Shown: positions 37,463 through 45,469 of the stretch, piece after piece | Layout of the letters: each line of letters begins with the position of its first letter | How positions within the stretch are numbered: position 1 is the first letter of the stretch | Assembly (NCBI GenBank): GCA_016788825.1 | Contig: JAEUSD010000006.1 | Span: 1 to 55,188 of the forward strand | DNA: 55,188 nt | Direction of reading: 5' to 3' | Source of the DNA: Candidatus Doudnabacteria bacterium | GTDB lineage: Bacteria; Patescibacteriota; Dojkabacteria; J137; JAEUSD01 | Notes under the pieces: generated by a model | What the model was told of the DNA's origin: nothing | The model's input: the letters and a program-made list of their open reading frames with translations, nothing else | Databases searched by the model: none | Made by a program: the position numbers and the translations under genes

Positions 37463-38923
37463 ATGGTAGCAATGCAAAATCCGCCAGTAGCCGCGTCTTC
37501 AAGCCCAGTAAGTAGAGTGATAGAGTTACATCCGGATACTTCGATGACAAACTTAGAGTTTCTGCAACAGTTAGAACCTAAGTTGGCCGAGTTCAATAGA
37601 AGGCTTCAGGGTTTGACGGAGGATGTTTACAGGACACTCTCTTACAGTCCAGATTTCCGTACTGGTGGGAATGGATGCCCCGAAATGAGCGAGTCCCTGT
37701 TCGACAACATCTTGGATAGGGTGGTATCTACAATAACAGCAGAAACTAGCACCTGGCCTGCAAGTATTTTCCCTGCGAATGGTAAAGAAAGAATTATAAA
37801 ACAACTAGTTTCTGATCTAGTATACGAGATGGGTTCTCGTTTCAAGCCATTTCTCGTAGGAGAAAAAACTCCATTCACATTGGGTAGTGATGGTAAGAAA
37901 AAACTTACCCCAGAAATGAAATCGGTTCATCAAAGTGCCTATGTATTAGCTCAGGGCTCAATTGAGAGGTTTCTCAGGGTACTGGGGTTTGAGGGATTAA
38001 CCCACGAACAGCTGAATGAGCTGGGGATGCAGCTAGAAGAGGACGCTGCTCGAGAGAGCGTAGAAGTTGTGGTAAATATCTTGAAAACATATAAACAGAT
38101 CGCTAATGGCTTGCAAGTTGAAGATATACTGGATGTTCTTAAGAATGAAGAGAATTATCAGTTAGTCAGGTTACTTATGAAGCGGCTGGTTCAAATAAAG
38201 TATCCCTCGGGCCAGCATGAGTGGCAGCTAGACTGCTTAGAAAAATTCATACCTGAAAATATAAAAGATTTTCAGGCATGGAAAGACAAAAAAGAGGATC
38301 CCCTTGACGATCTCTTTAGTGAGTTTGCCGCAAGATTGGCAAATCTCACTTGGAAGTCACAGCAGATATTTAGGGCTATTATTGAGGGTGCAGATTGGCG
38401 AGTAAAAGTAGAAAAGCCAGTCATGGACACAGAGCAGGATTACAGCTCTAGGAATGGATTGATATTGACTACGGCAAAACATATCGATGGTTTTATCGAT
38501 TCCTTACTCTCCCAGGTAAGTTTTAAAACCAGTCTAGCTGAAGAGAAATTGCGGCTGATTTTGAAAATACTTGCTACAGCACTAGATATACACAAAGATC
38601 TTTCGGGATTAATATTTTCAGAACCTGTTGAGCATAACGTGATCTTTGAAGTCACTATGCTAATAAATAATGACATTGTTTCTAAAATCAGAGGACAGGC
38701 CGCAGTTGAAAATATTGACTATTGGGTAGAGATTCTCGAAAAAGCGCTGAATAAATATGCCCAGGAGGCCAAGATCGATTATGCGACTTTGAGAGAAACT
38801 TTGCAGCAAAATAAGATTACTATATTGGAGACTTTGCTGCACAGCGGTTCAAACGGAGCTATGCCTGACGAGGCAATCAATGTTTTGAAGGTGTCTTTGG
38901 AAAATATACTGGGACGTGTGTAG
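37463..38923 (+). CDS. Unrecognised 486-residue soluble protein
   Basis: I do not recognise a family. The sequence has no signal peptide or membrane helix and reads as almost wholly alpha-helical, with acidic and hydrophobic repeats after an Ala/Ser/Pro-rich N-terminus. In-frame starts are at 37436 (GTG), 37448, 37463 and 37472 (ATG). I prefer 37463 because an extended -10 lies just before it. The gene is divergent from rnpB and convergent with pgk, only three bases apart. A cytoplasmic structural or scaffold role is possible but not shown. Confidence 0.75.
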   Translation: MVAMQNPPVAASSSPVSRVIELHPDTSMTNLEFLQQLEPKLAEFNRRLQGLTEDVYRTLSYSPDFRTGGNGCPEMSESLFDNILDRVVSTITAETSTWPASIFPANGKERIIKQLVSDLVYEMGSRFKPFLVGEKTPFTLGSDGKKKLTPEMKSVHQSAYVLAQGSIERFLRVLGFEGLTHEQLNELGMQLEEDAARESVEVVVNILKTYKQIANGLQVEDILDVLKNEENYQLVRLLMKRLVQIKYPSGQHEWQLDCLEKFIPENIKDFQAWKDKKEDPLDDLFSEFAARLANLTWKSQQIFRAIIEGADWRVKVEKPVMDTEQDYSSRNGLILTTAKHIDGFIDSLLSQVSFKTSLAEEKLRLILKILATALDIHKDLSGLIFSEPVEHNVIFEVTMLINNDIVSKIRGQAAVENIDYWVEILEKALNKYAQEAKIDYATLRETLQQNKITILETLLHSGSNGAMPDEAINVLKVSLENILGRV

Positions 38924-38926
38924 TTC

Positions 38927-40126
38927 TTACTTCAATAGCGCCTCAACCGTAGGCATCTTTTCTCCTGCAAGGAAGGCTAGCATGGCTCCACCACCTGTAG
39001 ATACGTGGGCGAAGTTTTTCATGTTGATTTTCAGCCGATTCATGGCAGTGATAGTATCACCTCCACCAGCTACTTTGTATGTGTCGTGAGGTGCTGATAG
39101 TCCGATGTATTCTCCTACAGCTTCTGTTCCACGACTGAAGTTTGCCCATTCAAATACACCCATGGGGCCATTCCAAAGGATGGCTTTGGCCGATTTGATG
39201 ATTTCCATATACTGAGCCAGGGTTCTTTCGCCAATATCTAGCCCGATCAATCCCTTTGGAATGGCCGCACTAGAAACCTCTTCAGGTTTGGTACTTTCGA
39301 CAAATTCTTTTCCTGCGATATGGTCAATAGGTAGCATAACGTCACAGTTGTGTTTTTTTGCTAACTCAAGGATCTTTTTGGCTGTTTCGATCTTGTCGTC
39401 TTCGACCTTAGAATCACCAACATTTACCCCTTGTGCCTTCAGAAAGGTATAGGCCATCGCCCCACCAATTAAGACATGGTCTGCCTGCGTGACAAGTTTC
39501 AACAAAACATCGATCTTAGTATCAAGCTTGGCTCCTCCAATTACAGCAACATATGGATGAGGAATATTTTCTATCAACGCAGATAATCTCTCAATCTCAA
39601 AACCAAACTGGATCCCTGCAAATCGCTCTTCGAAAGCGAGGGCCAACTCGTAAGTAGATGCATGTTTTCGGTAAGTAGCAAACGCATCATTCACGTAGGC
39701 ATGACCCAGACTTGCTAATTCCTCCACAAATTGTTTACGTATTTTTGCATCTTCATTTTCTTCTTCTGGATGAAATCGCACATTTTCCAGCATTAGAATC
39801 TCTCCGTCTTCCATATAACGAATGGAATTACGAGAACTTGGAATATGTGCAAACTTTATATGTGTGTTGAGAAGCTTTCCCAACTCAAAGCGAACAGGCA
39901 GGAGGGACATATCATCTTGGTATTTGCCCTCTGGTCGACCACGGTGCCCGATGATGACAACACGTGCCTTCTTGGATACCAGATCCTTAATTGTGGGTAA
40001 AAGTTTAACCAAGCGGTAGTTTTCGAGAACTTGTTCTCCTTGTACGGGAACATCTAGATCCGCCCTCAACAACACAGTCTTTCCAGCCACATCGCCTATT
40101 TCAGATAGTTTTCTCAAATTCAGCAT
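38927..40126 (-). CDS. pgk: Phosphoglycerate kinase
   Basis: Makes ATP from 1,3-bisphosphoglycerate in glycolysis. The 399-residue enzyme has RADLDVPV at 21-28 (the family usually has Asn at position 25), GHRGRPEG, GGAKLDTK, NGPMGVFEW and the GGGDTITA nucleotide loop. A frame extended upstream to 40306 is open, but the ATG at 40126 matches the family start and lies six bases after an extended -10, so the message is probably leaderless. It lies downstream of gap on the same strand but has its own promoter. Confidence 0.97.
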   Translation of the reverse strand: MLNLRKLSEIGDVAGKTVLLRADLDVPVQGEQVLENYRLVKLLPTIKDLVSKKARVVIIGHRGRPEGKYQDDMSLLPVRFELGKLLNTHIKFAHIPSSRNSIRYMEDGEILMLENVRFHPEEENEDAKIRKQFVEELASLGHAYVNDAFATYRKHASTYELALAFEERFAGIQFGFEIERLSALIENIPHPYVAVIGGAKLDTKIDVLLKLVTQADHVLIGGAMAYTFLKAQGVNVGDSKVEDDKIETAKKILELAKKHNCDVMLPIDHIAGKEFVESTKPEEVSSAAIPKGLIGLDIGERTLAQYMEIIKSAKAILWNGPMGVFEWANFSRGTEAVGEYIGLSAPHDTYKVAGGGDTITAMNRLKINMKNFAHVSTGGGAMLAFLAGEKMPTVEALLK

Positions 40127-40132
40127 AGCTGA

Positions 40133-40141
40133 ATTATACCA
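40133..40141 (-). promoter_or_regulatory. Extended -10 of pgk (leaderless)
   Basis: The minus strand reads TGGTATAAT, then six bases, then the pgk ATG. A GGGACA 18 bases upstream is a weak -35. Transcription should begin at or within a base or two of the start codon. Confidence 0.65.
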
Positions 40142-40254
40142 CGAACTATATACCCGTGTCCCCTGTAACGCAGTGTATGAAAGGCTTATTAGAAAGATGT
40201 TACAATTTATTGTATTAACTGTAAGCAGATCGGCCTGGCAGAGGTTAAGATTTT

Positions 40255-41319
40255 TTAGTTTGCTACACTCATAGCGATCTCTAACAAACGGTTGGAGTAA
40301 CCCCACTCATTGTCATACCAGGCAAGCACTTTTACCAGGTCTCCATCGATAACTTTTGTAAGTGGGAGATCTACGATTGCTGAGGCAGTTTTGCCAATGA
40401 TGTCGCTAGAGACAATAGGGCCGGTGCTAATTTCGATAATTCCACGATACTCATCGGTTTGGGAAGCTTCGACAAGTGCTTGATTAATTTCTTCTACGGT
40501 TACTGCTCGACTCACCAAGAAGGTGAAGTCTGTGATAGATCCACAGATTGTGGGTACACGGATGGCCATTCCATCAAATTTCCCTTTCAATTGAGGAATG
40601 GCCTCAGTTGTTGAGATCGCGGCTCCAGTAGTGGTGGGGACGATGTTCATCATGGCTGAACGGCCGCGGCGATAGTCATCATGGAGACCGTCAACTAGCA
40701 CTTGATCTGCTGTCACAGAATGGATAGTTGTCATCCCAGCCTTGAGGATTCCAAACTTCTGATTCAGAACACGGGTGATAGGTGATACACAATTTGTTGT
40801 ACACGAACCGTTGGAGATAACTCCTTCTCCCTTGTATTCACCTAAGTTAACACCTACAAGGTAAGTAGGGGCTGCCTCTGCACCTTTGGAGGGTGCTGAA
40901 ATGATTACTTTCTTGGCACCGGCAGTCATGTGCGCTTCTGCTGCCTTATCTTTTGTAAAGATTCCGGTACATTCCAACACAACATCAATATTCATCTCGG
41001 CCCATGGCAAGGTGCTGGGATCTTTGACTGCCAAAACTTTTGTGCGGTGGCCGTCGACGATAATAAAACTCTCGTGAGCAGCGATCTCTTCTTTGCTTAC
41101 ATCCAAGCCTTTCTCACTCTCGGCGTCAAAAGTTTGGCCCGCCATCTCGACACTAATTTGCTTGTCGTACTTTCCATAAACGGTATCGTACTTAAGCAAG
41201 TGTGCCAGTTCATCTGCGCGCGTTAGGTCGTTCACAGCTACGACTTCAATTCCCTTCTCGCGCGCAATCTTATAAGCTTGTCTTCCAATTCGGCCAAAGC
41301 CGTTTATTGCCATTCGCAT
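40255..41319 (-). CDS. gap: Glyceraldehyde-3-phosphate dehydrogenase, type I
   Basis: Oxidises glyceraldehyde-3-phosphate with NAD, giving the substrate for the Pgk made downstream. The 354-residue enzyme has the NAD loop AINGFGRIGR, Asp31 in VAVND (points to NAD), the catalytic SNGSCTTNC (Cys173) and the C-terminal WYDNEWGYSNR. It is about 15-20 residues longer than many homologues. The intergenic space to pgk is 128 bases. Confidence 0.97.
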   Translation of the reverse strand: MRMAINGFGRIGRQAYKIAREKGIEVVAVNDLTRADELAHLLKYDTVYGKYDKQISVEMAGQTFDAESEKGLDVSKEEIAAHESFIIVDGHRTKVLAVKDPSTLPWAEMNIDVVLECTGIFTKDKAAEAHMTAGAKKVIISAPSKGAEAAPTYLVGVNLGEYKGEGVISNGSCTTNCVSPITRVLNQKFGILKAGMTTIHSVTADQVLVDGLHDDYRRGRSAMMNIVPTTTGAAISTTEAIPQLKGKFDGMAIRVPTICGSITDFTFLVSRAVTVEEINQALVEASQTDEYRGIIEISTGPIVSSDIIGKTASAIVDLPLTKVIDGDLVKVLAWYDNEWGYSNRLLEIAMSVAN

Positions 41320-41351
41320 AGTAAAACGCTAAAAAATATTGATCCATGTCC

Positions 41352-41380
41352 AGCTTAGTTGAATGCTTCGTATTTGACAA
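41352..41380 (-). promoter_or_regulatory. Possible promoter of gap
   Basis: On the minus strand, TTGTCA (41380-41375) and TAAGCT (41357-41352) are 17 bases apart. The -10 is poor. A leader of about 25 bases would result. The same stretch holds TTGACA on the plus strand. Confidence 0.35.
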
Positions 41381-41408
41381 GGTTGTACACTTAAAATCCG
41401 TTTTGGTG

Positions 41409-41414
41409 TAGAAT
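41409..41414 (+). promoter_or_regulatory. -10 element before the 96-aa membrane gene
   Basis: TAGAAT ends five bases before the ATG at 41420, again a leaderless spacing. TTGTAC lies 20 bases upstream, which is too far for a good -35. Confidence 0.4.
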
Positions 41415-41419
41415 AGGCT

Positions 41420-41710
41420 ATGTTTAGCAAATTATTCTACTTACTTCTGCGGACTATCTTGCTTCCCTGGGGAACTATTTGGCTAATTACGAATTCTTCC
41501 GATATTAGCGACCAGGTAATATTTATTGCTGTCGCTGTCGCCTATAGTGTTCTGACTGTGTTTATGGTCCTATGGCATGCGTTGAAGATAATCCCCAATC
41601 TTGCACTTATTCGACTGGGGAAGAGCGCCTACCTATTACTTGAGGTTGTAATTGAAATTCTCAGCATAGTGGCTTTGTGGATTGGTTACGTAATCACATT
41701 TGCAAAATAG
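41420..41710 (+). CDS. Small three-helix membrane protein
   Basis: 96 residues, with three predicted membrane helices (about 5-25, 33-53, 73-93) and short loops. I recognise no family. Its end overlaps the frame of the M23 peptidase gene, whose chosen ATG is 13 bases after its stop, so the two are likely one operon acting in the envelope. Confidence 0.65.
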   Translation: MFSKLFYLLLRTILLPWGTIWLITNSSDISDQVIFIAVAVAYSVLTVFMVLWHALKIIPNLALIRLGKSAYLLLEVVIEILSIVALWIGYVITFAK

Positions 41711-41723
41711 ACATCCAATAAGT

Positions 41724-42821
41724 ATGCGGACATTTCTAGATGCCCTCACTCACTTCCCTGGTTACTTAATATGGAGAACTGTGCAGTTCTGGCGATTTGG
41801 GGCGGCGTTGTTCGATATATTGAATGTTTTTGCCAACGCCGCCAAGAAGGCCATTGTGAGCAGAATGTTCTGGGGAAGAGGTAACTGGTACAAGAATTCT
41901 TTTCACGTTCTGATCACTTTCCTGACGATCTTTGCTTTATTTACAGGGTTGATCAGTCAGTTGAAGATTAATTCAGATACTCAAGCATTGCAAGTGACTT
42001 ATGGCCAGGGGGCCACAGACGATATACTTCAACAAGGGGCGGGTATTCAGACCGTGCTTCCTTTGGACGCAAATCTCCCCGCCCTCCGTATCAGCATCTA
42101 CCGCGTGCAGCCAGGAGATACCTTGGAATCTGTGGCTTTGAAGTTTGGGATATCGGTAGACACTGTGCGATGGGCAAACTTAAACAGAGTAAGTCCATTT
42201 TCTAGTTATTTAGAGGTGGGTTGGGAATTGAAGATCCCAGAGATCAACGGTGTGCTCTATCGGGTACGCCAAGGGCAGTCTGTAGATGATGTTGCAGCAA
42301 TTACTGGTGGCAGCCGGTTTGATATTGTAGAGATAAATCAGCTTGTTCCACCTGACTACGCTTTGGTTGCTGGCCAAGAAGTTTTTGTTCCACAAGGTAG
42401 TTTGGCAGAGAGTGAAGTGGTGATCGCTGGAATTCCTCAAGGAGTGTTTGCAAATCCTCTTTCCAACCCTGCTTGTGCTGGATATCGCTTAGAACGTGGG
42501 TATACGGGGTATCACAATGGATTAGATCTTTCTCGTTACCCGGGCTGTCCGATTCGGGCAATCGCTGCGGGGAGGGTGACGCATGTGGGATGTACTTTGG
42601 GAGGACCAGGTTGTTATATTAAGATAGATCACGGGGGAGGAATTGAGAGTCATTACTACCACGGCTCAGGGGAGTTTTGGGTGAAGAATGGGGACAGGGT
42701 GCAGCAGGGGCAAGATATTATGATGATGGGGACGACTGGGAATAGTACTGGGGTTCATTTGCATTTAAGTCTTTTCAAAAATAATATATCGGTGAATCCG
42801 GGGCTTTTTGTCCCGTATTAA
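41724..42821 (+). CDS. LysM/M23 peptidoglycan endopeptidase
   Basis: 365 residues. A cytoplasmic N-terminus and one membrane helix (about 60-80) are followed by two LysM repeats (about 125-172 and 178-223) that bind peptidoglycan. A C-terminal M23 (LytM) domain follows, with zinc ligands His264 and Asp268 in YHNGLDLS and His347 in HLHLS, and His312 in reach of the active site. It should cut peptide cross-links in the cell wall. I chose ATG 41724; a TTG at 41700 would overlap the previous gene. Confidence 0.93.
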   Translation: MRTFLDALTHFPGYLIWRTVQFWRFGAALFDILNVFANAAKKAIVSRMFWGRGNWYKNSFHVLITFLTIFALFTGLISQLKINSDTQALQVTYGQGATDDILQQGAGIQTVLPLDANLPALRISIYRVQPGDTLESVALKFGISVDTVRWANLNRVSPFSSYLEVGWELKIPEINGVLYRVRQGQSVDDVAAITGGSRFDIVEINQLVPPDYALVAGQEVFVPQGSLAESEVVIAGIPQGVFANPLSNPACAGYRLERGYTGYHNGLDLSRYPGCPIRAIAAGRVTHVGCTLGGPGCYIKIDHGGGIESHYYHGSGEFWVKNGDRVQQGQDIMMMGTTGNSTGVHLHLSLFKNNISVNPGLFVPY

Positions 42822-42830
42822 TCGACTGAT

Positions 42831-42859
42831 TTGACAAAAGTCTTTATTCTCTTTAGCAT
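42831..42859 (+). promoter_or_regulatory. Promoter of the orphan receiver gene
   Basis: TTGACA (42831-42836) and TAGCAT (42854-42859) are 17 bases apart, just after the M23 stop. A leader of about 16 bases to the ATG at 42882 is expected. Confidence 0.75.
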
Positions 42860-42881
42860 GTAGATATATCAGTGTACTTTC

Positions 42882-43406
42882 ATGCCAACAGACAATACGG
42901 GTAAAACCCAGAGTTCTAAAATTATTCCATTAGACGGCAAAAACTCAGTTGCCGATGTTTCGAAGAAGGCTGGGAAAAAGATTCTCGTTGTTGAAGACGA
43001 ACCAGATGCACGTACGATGTTTACGGATCTGTTGTCTTTTGAAGGATACGACGTTTCAAGTGCTGTGGATGGTGTCGATGCGTTGGCAAAGGCCTCTGCT
43101 GAGAAGTATGATTTGATCTTGCTGGATATTGTGATGCCAAATAAAGATGGACTGGAAGTGTTGGAAGACTTGAGGGCAAACACTGCTCAGTATGGTAGTC
43201 CTGTGATCCTGATGTTGACCAATATCAGTGGAGATGCCGCAGTGGAAAAGGCTAAAGAACTTGGCGCAAAAGACTTTCTGCTAAAGGTGGGGACAGAGCC
43301 AGATGCATTGATCGCTTTGGTAGATAAATACATCTCTGGAAATGCTGATGCGGATGCTGTCCCAGCAGCTAAACCAGAGCAAGATGCTTTGCCAAAGGCT
43401 GCTTAG
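42882..43406 (+). CDS. Orphan response-regulator receiver protein
   Basis: 174 residues. A CheY-like receiver spans about 32-155, with the acid pair Asp39/Glu40, phospho-acceptor Asp82 in LLDIVMP, Thr113 and Lys135, so phosphorylation sites are intact. There is no DNA-binding output domain; the ends are low-complexity (Ala/Asp/Pro-rich). No histidine kinase is in the window. It likely signals by protein contact or to a kinase elsewhere. Confidence 0.92.
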   Translation: MPTDNTGKTQSSKIIPLDGKNSVADVSKKAGKKILVVEDEPDARTMFTDLLSFEGYDVSSAVDGVDALAKASAEKYDLILLDIVMPNKDGLEVLEDLRANTAQYGSPVILMLTNISGDAAVEKAKELGAKDFLLKVGTEPDALIALVDKYISGNADADAVPAAKPEQDALPKAA

Positions 43407-43408
43407 GC

Positions 43409-43437
43409 TTGTTTTTAAATCAAGTGCGGGGTAAACT
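43409..43437 (+). promoter_or_regulatory. Promoter of the YhaM-like gene (leaderless)
   Basis: TTGTTT (43409-43414) and TAAACT (43432-43437) are 17 bases apart. Only six bases separate the -10 from the ATG at 43444. Confidence 0.6.
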
Positions 43438-43443
43438 ACTCTC

Positions 43444-44391
43444 ATGAAGACTCTATACGTAAAGGATATTAAGCCCGGTGGCGGAGTTGTCACGGGGGAG
43501 ACTTTTGCCTTGGCAGACATTCGTCCAGGGACGGACAAGAATAATCGCACATACTACGATGTCTCTCTTAGTGATAAGACCGGTTCTATCAAAGGTAAGA
43601 TTTGGGCAGATAGTATCCAGTTTGTGGACAAGACAGCATTCAAAGTGGGTAATGTTGTGATGATTGATGCCAGAATAGATCAGTATAAGGGGCAACCGCA
43701 GCTTTCGGTCACAGCTTTGAAGGGGGTGAGTGAGGAGTTGTTAGATGAGTATTTGCAGTCCAGTCAGTTTGATGCGGATAAGATGTGGGATGAGTTGCTG
43801 TCGATTGTAGAGAGTATTTCGGATGAGGGTATCAGGGCTTTGTTGCAGAATATTTTGAATGATGAAGTTTTGGCAAAGAAATTGAAGTATTGGCCAGCGG
43901 CGGTCTCTGTGCATCACGATTTTCGTTCGGGTTTGCTTCAGCATTTGTTGGAAATGTATGTAGTTGCGGAGGGGATGGAGCGTTTCTACCCCGAGGCAAA
44001 TTTTGATATTGTGAAGGCGGGTATTTTCTTGCACGATATTGGTAAACTAGAAGAGCTGGATTCGCAGGGGGTGAATATCGTTTATACAAAGAAAGGTTCC
44101 CTCTTGGGACATATGGCGATTGGATTAGAGATAATTACTGCTCACCTTCCTGAAAACTTCCCGATAAATACGCTTTTACACCTTCAACATATAGTCCTAT
44201 CTCATCACGGCGAACTGCAGTATGGTAGTCCGGTGCTTCCAGCGACTGTTGAAGCACTTATCGTACACAATATCGATAATGTCTCCGCGGACGCTCGCAA
44301 AGCAGCGCAAGCAATCTCTGAATCGGTCGACGAAGAGGGGATGACCAGCTACAACAAGTGGCTATCTACTAGGTTTTGGAACGGAGTTTAG
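43444..44391 (+). CDS. YhaM-like 3'-5' exoribonuclease (OB-HD)
   Basis: 315 residues. An OB-type nucleic acid binding domain (about 15-90, with GSIKGKIW and YKGQPQLSV) precedes an HD phosphohydrolase domain with His158/Asp159, His167, and the HDIGKLEEL motif (His197, Asp198), plus a later LSHHGELQYG. This is the order of YhaM/Cbf1, a metal-dependent 3'-5' exonuclease acting on RNA and single-stranded DNA. The start follows a promoter with a leaderless spacing. The next gene converges 29 bases on. Confidence 0.9.
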   Translation: MKTLYVKDIKPGGGVVTGETFALADIRPGTDKNNRTYYDVSLSDKTGSIKGKIWADSIQFVDKTAFKVGNVVMIDARIDQYKGQPQLSVTALKGVSEELLDEYLQSSQFDADKMWDELLSIVESISDEGIRALLQNILNDEVLAKKLKYWPAAVSVHHDFRSGLLQHLLEMYVVAEGMERFYPEANFDIVKAGIFLHDIGKLEELDSQGVNIVYTKKGSLLGHMAIGLEIITAHLPENFPINTLLHLQHIVLSHHGELQYGSPVLPATVEALIVHNIDNVSADARKAAQAISESVDEEGMTSYNKWLSTRFWNGV

Positions 44392-44420
44392 TTAGCTTTC
44401 GGAGTATATCTCTTTGTTGG

Positions 44421-44825
44421 TTAGGCTTCCAGGTTATCGTCTGGAGAAATAATTTCCACACCGATTTGGTCCGCGGACACACTCACCACTTTTAATAGTT
44501 GTATCTCTGTATCTTCGTTCAGTCTGAGCGCAATTATGGTTCCCTCTGAGACTTGATCATGTTCAAAAGTGTAAGTATGCCCCCCGAGTCTAATATTGAG
44601 AGTTATTCCGCACGAATCCTTGTTTCTTTTTAGTTTTGCAGTGATGCCAAATGTTCGCGTGTTTATGTGTAAGATCCTGCTTTCACTTATTGTGTGAATG
44701 TGAGTAGATAAATCTGTGGCATTGTATATGTCTCCACGTCTATTTCTATTAAAAAGCCCACGGAATGCCTTATTAGTAAGGCGTCTTTCCCAGGTTGGTT
44801 TTTGATGTGATGGTGTGCGCTGCAT
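44421..44825 (-). CDS. Small basic/beta-rich protein, unknown
   Basis: 134 residues: a basic N-terminus (about 1-35), then a beta-rich part. The last 40 residues (EIQLLKVVSVSADQIGVEI) loosely recall the strand pattern of CsrA or of a PilZ barrel, but key residues of neither are clear, so I give no function. The gene is divergent from mraZ and convergent with the YhaM-like gene. Its start lies seven bases after a TATAAT, giving a leaderless message. Confidence 0.6.
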   Translation of the reverse strand: MQRTPSHQKPTWERRLTNKAFRGLFNRNRRGDIYNATDLSTHIHTISESRILHINTRTFGITAKLKRNKDSCGITLNIRLGGHTYTFEHDQVSEGTIIALRLNEDTEIQLLKVVSVSADQIGVEIISPDDNLEA

Positions 44826-44832
44826 TGGGGGG

Positions 44833-44838
44833 ATTATA
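44833..44838 (-). promoter_or_regulatory. -10 of the 134-aa gene within a dyad
   Basis: On the minus strand TATAAT is followed by CCCCCCA and the ATG at 44825. It overlaps the dyad TATACC-TCA-GGTATA (44835-44849), which may be an operator. Confidence 0.45.
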
Positions 44839-44897
44839 CCTCAGGTATATATTGTACGCCACTACGCAATTATGGTTACGAATTCTTATCTGGACTG

Positions 44898-44926
44898 TTG
44901 ACATGTTCATAATTTCTCCTTAATAT
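44898..44926 (+). promoter_or_regulatory. Promoter of mraZ (dcw cluster)
   Basis: A perfect TTGACA (44898-44903) and TAATAT (44921-44926) have a 17-base spacer. The predicted start near 44933 leaves a leader of about 100 bases to mraZ. The MraZ boxes cover the -10 and start site. Confidence 0.8.
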
Positions 44927-44948
44927 GGTGAAAAGTGGAAAAAAGTGG
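44922..44948 (+). promoter_or_regulatory. MraZ-box repeats (autoregulatory operator)
   Basis: Three repeats at exact 10-base spacing: AATATGG (44922-44928, degenerate), AAAGTGG (44932-44938) and AAAGTGG (44942-44948). The AAAGTGG-N3 form matches the MraZ box described for Mollicutes. The position across the -10 and start site fits repression by MraZ encoded downstream. Confidence 0.8.
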
Positions 44949-45033
44949 TGCACTTTTAACTATTTTATTGCCTTAATAGCCAATTGCCACACCACCGCCC
45001 ATATACTTTTGTACTGTATAGGGCTCTTCCACC

Positions 45034-45459
45034 ATGTTAATCGGCGAGTTTATTACCCCTGTTGGGGATAAAAATCGAGTTGCGATACCTAAGAAATTAC
45101 GCGGCCAATTGGAAGATGACATTGTCATAACCAAAGGTTACGAAGGGTGTCTAATACTTGTAGATAAATCTCGCTGGATACAGCTCATTTCACAAATTAA
45201 TAAATACCCTTTGTTGGGTATGAACGTAAGAGATACCAAGCGCTTCCTATTAGGAGGGGCCTTCGATCTGGATATCGATAAACAAGGTAGGTTTGTGATA
45301 CCAGAGGCCCTGGTGCTTTACGGTCAGCTAGCAGAAGAGGTCGTCTTTGTCGGGGTGGGGGAGTGGATTGAAGTTTGGTCTAATTTGAACTGGCAAGCAA
45401 AATCTGATTATCTAGCTAAACATTCTGCGGATATCGCAGATAGGTTAGGACAAAGTTAA
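45034..45459 (+). CDS. mraZ: Transcriptional regulator MraZ
   Basis: MraZ is a ring-forming, AbrB-fold DNA-binding protein that controls the division and cell-wall cluster. The 141-residue protein has the two repeated domains: LIGEFITPVGDKNRVAIPKK near the start and FDLDIDKQGRFVIPEALV in the second half. It is the first gene of the dcw cluster, as usual, and the boxes 85-110 bases upstream suggest it controls itself. Confidence 0.96.
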   Translation: MLIGEFITPVGDKNRVAIPKKLRGQLEDDIVITKGYEGCLILVDKSRWIQLISQINKYPLLGMNVRDTKRFLLGGAFDLDIDKQGRFVIPEALVLYGQLAEEVVFVGVGEWIEVWSNLNWQAKSDYLAKHSADIADRLGQS

Positions 45460-45469
45460 AGGATAAAAA

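Noticed and set aside
40127-40306. 60-codon N-terminal extension of pgk
   Set aside because: The extra residues do not match the family, and the promoter lies inside this stretch.
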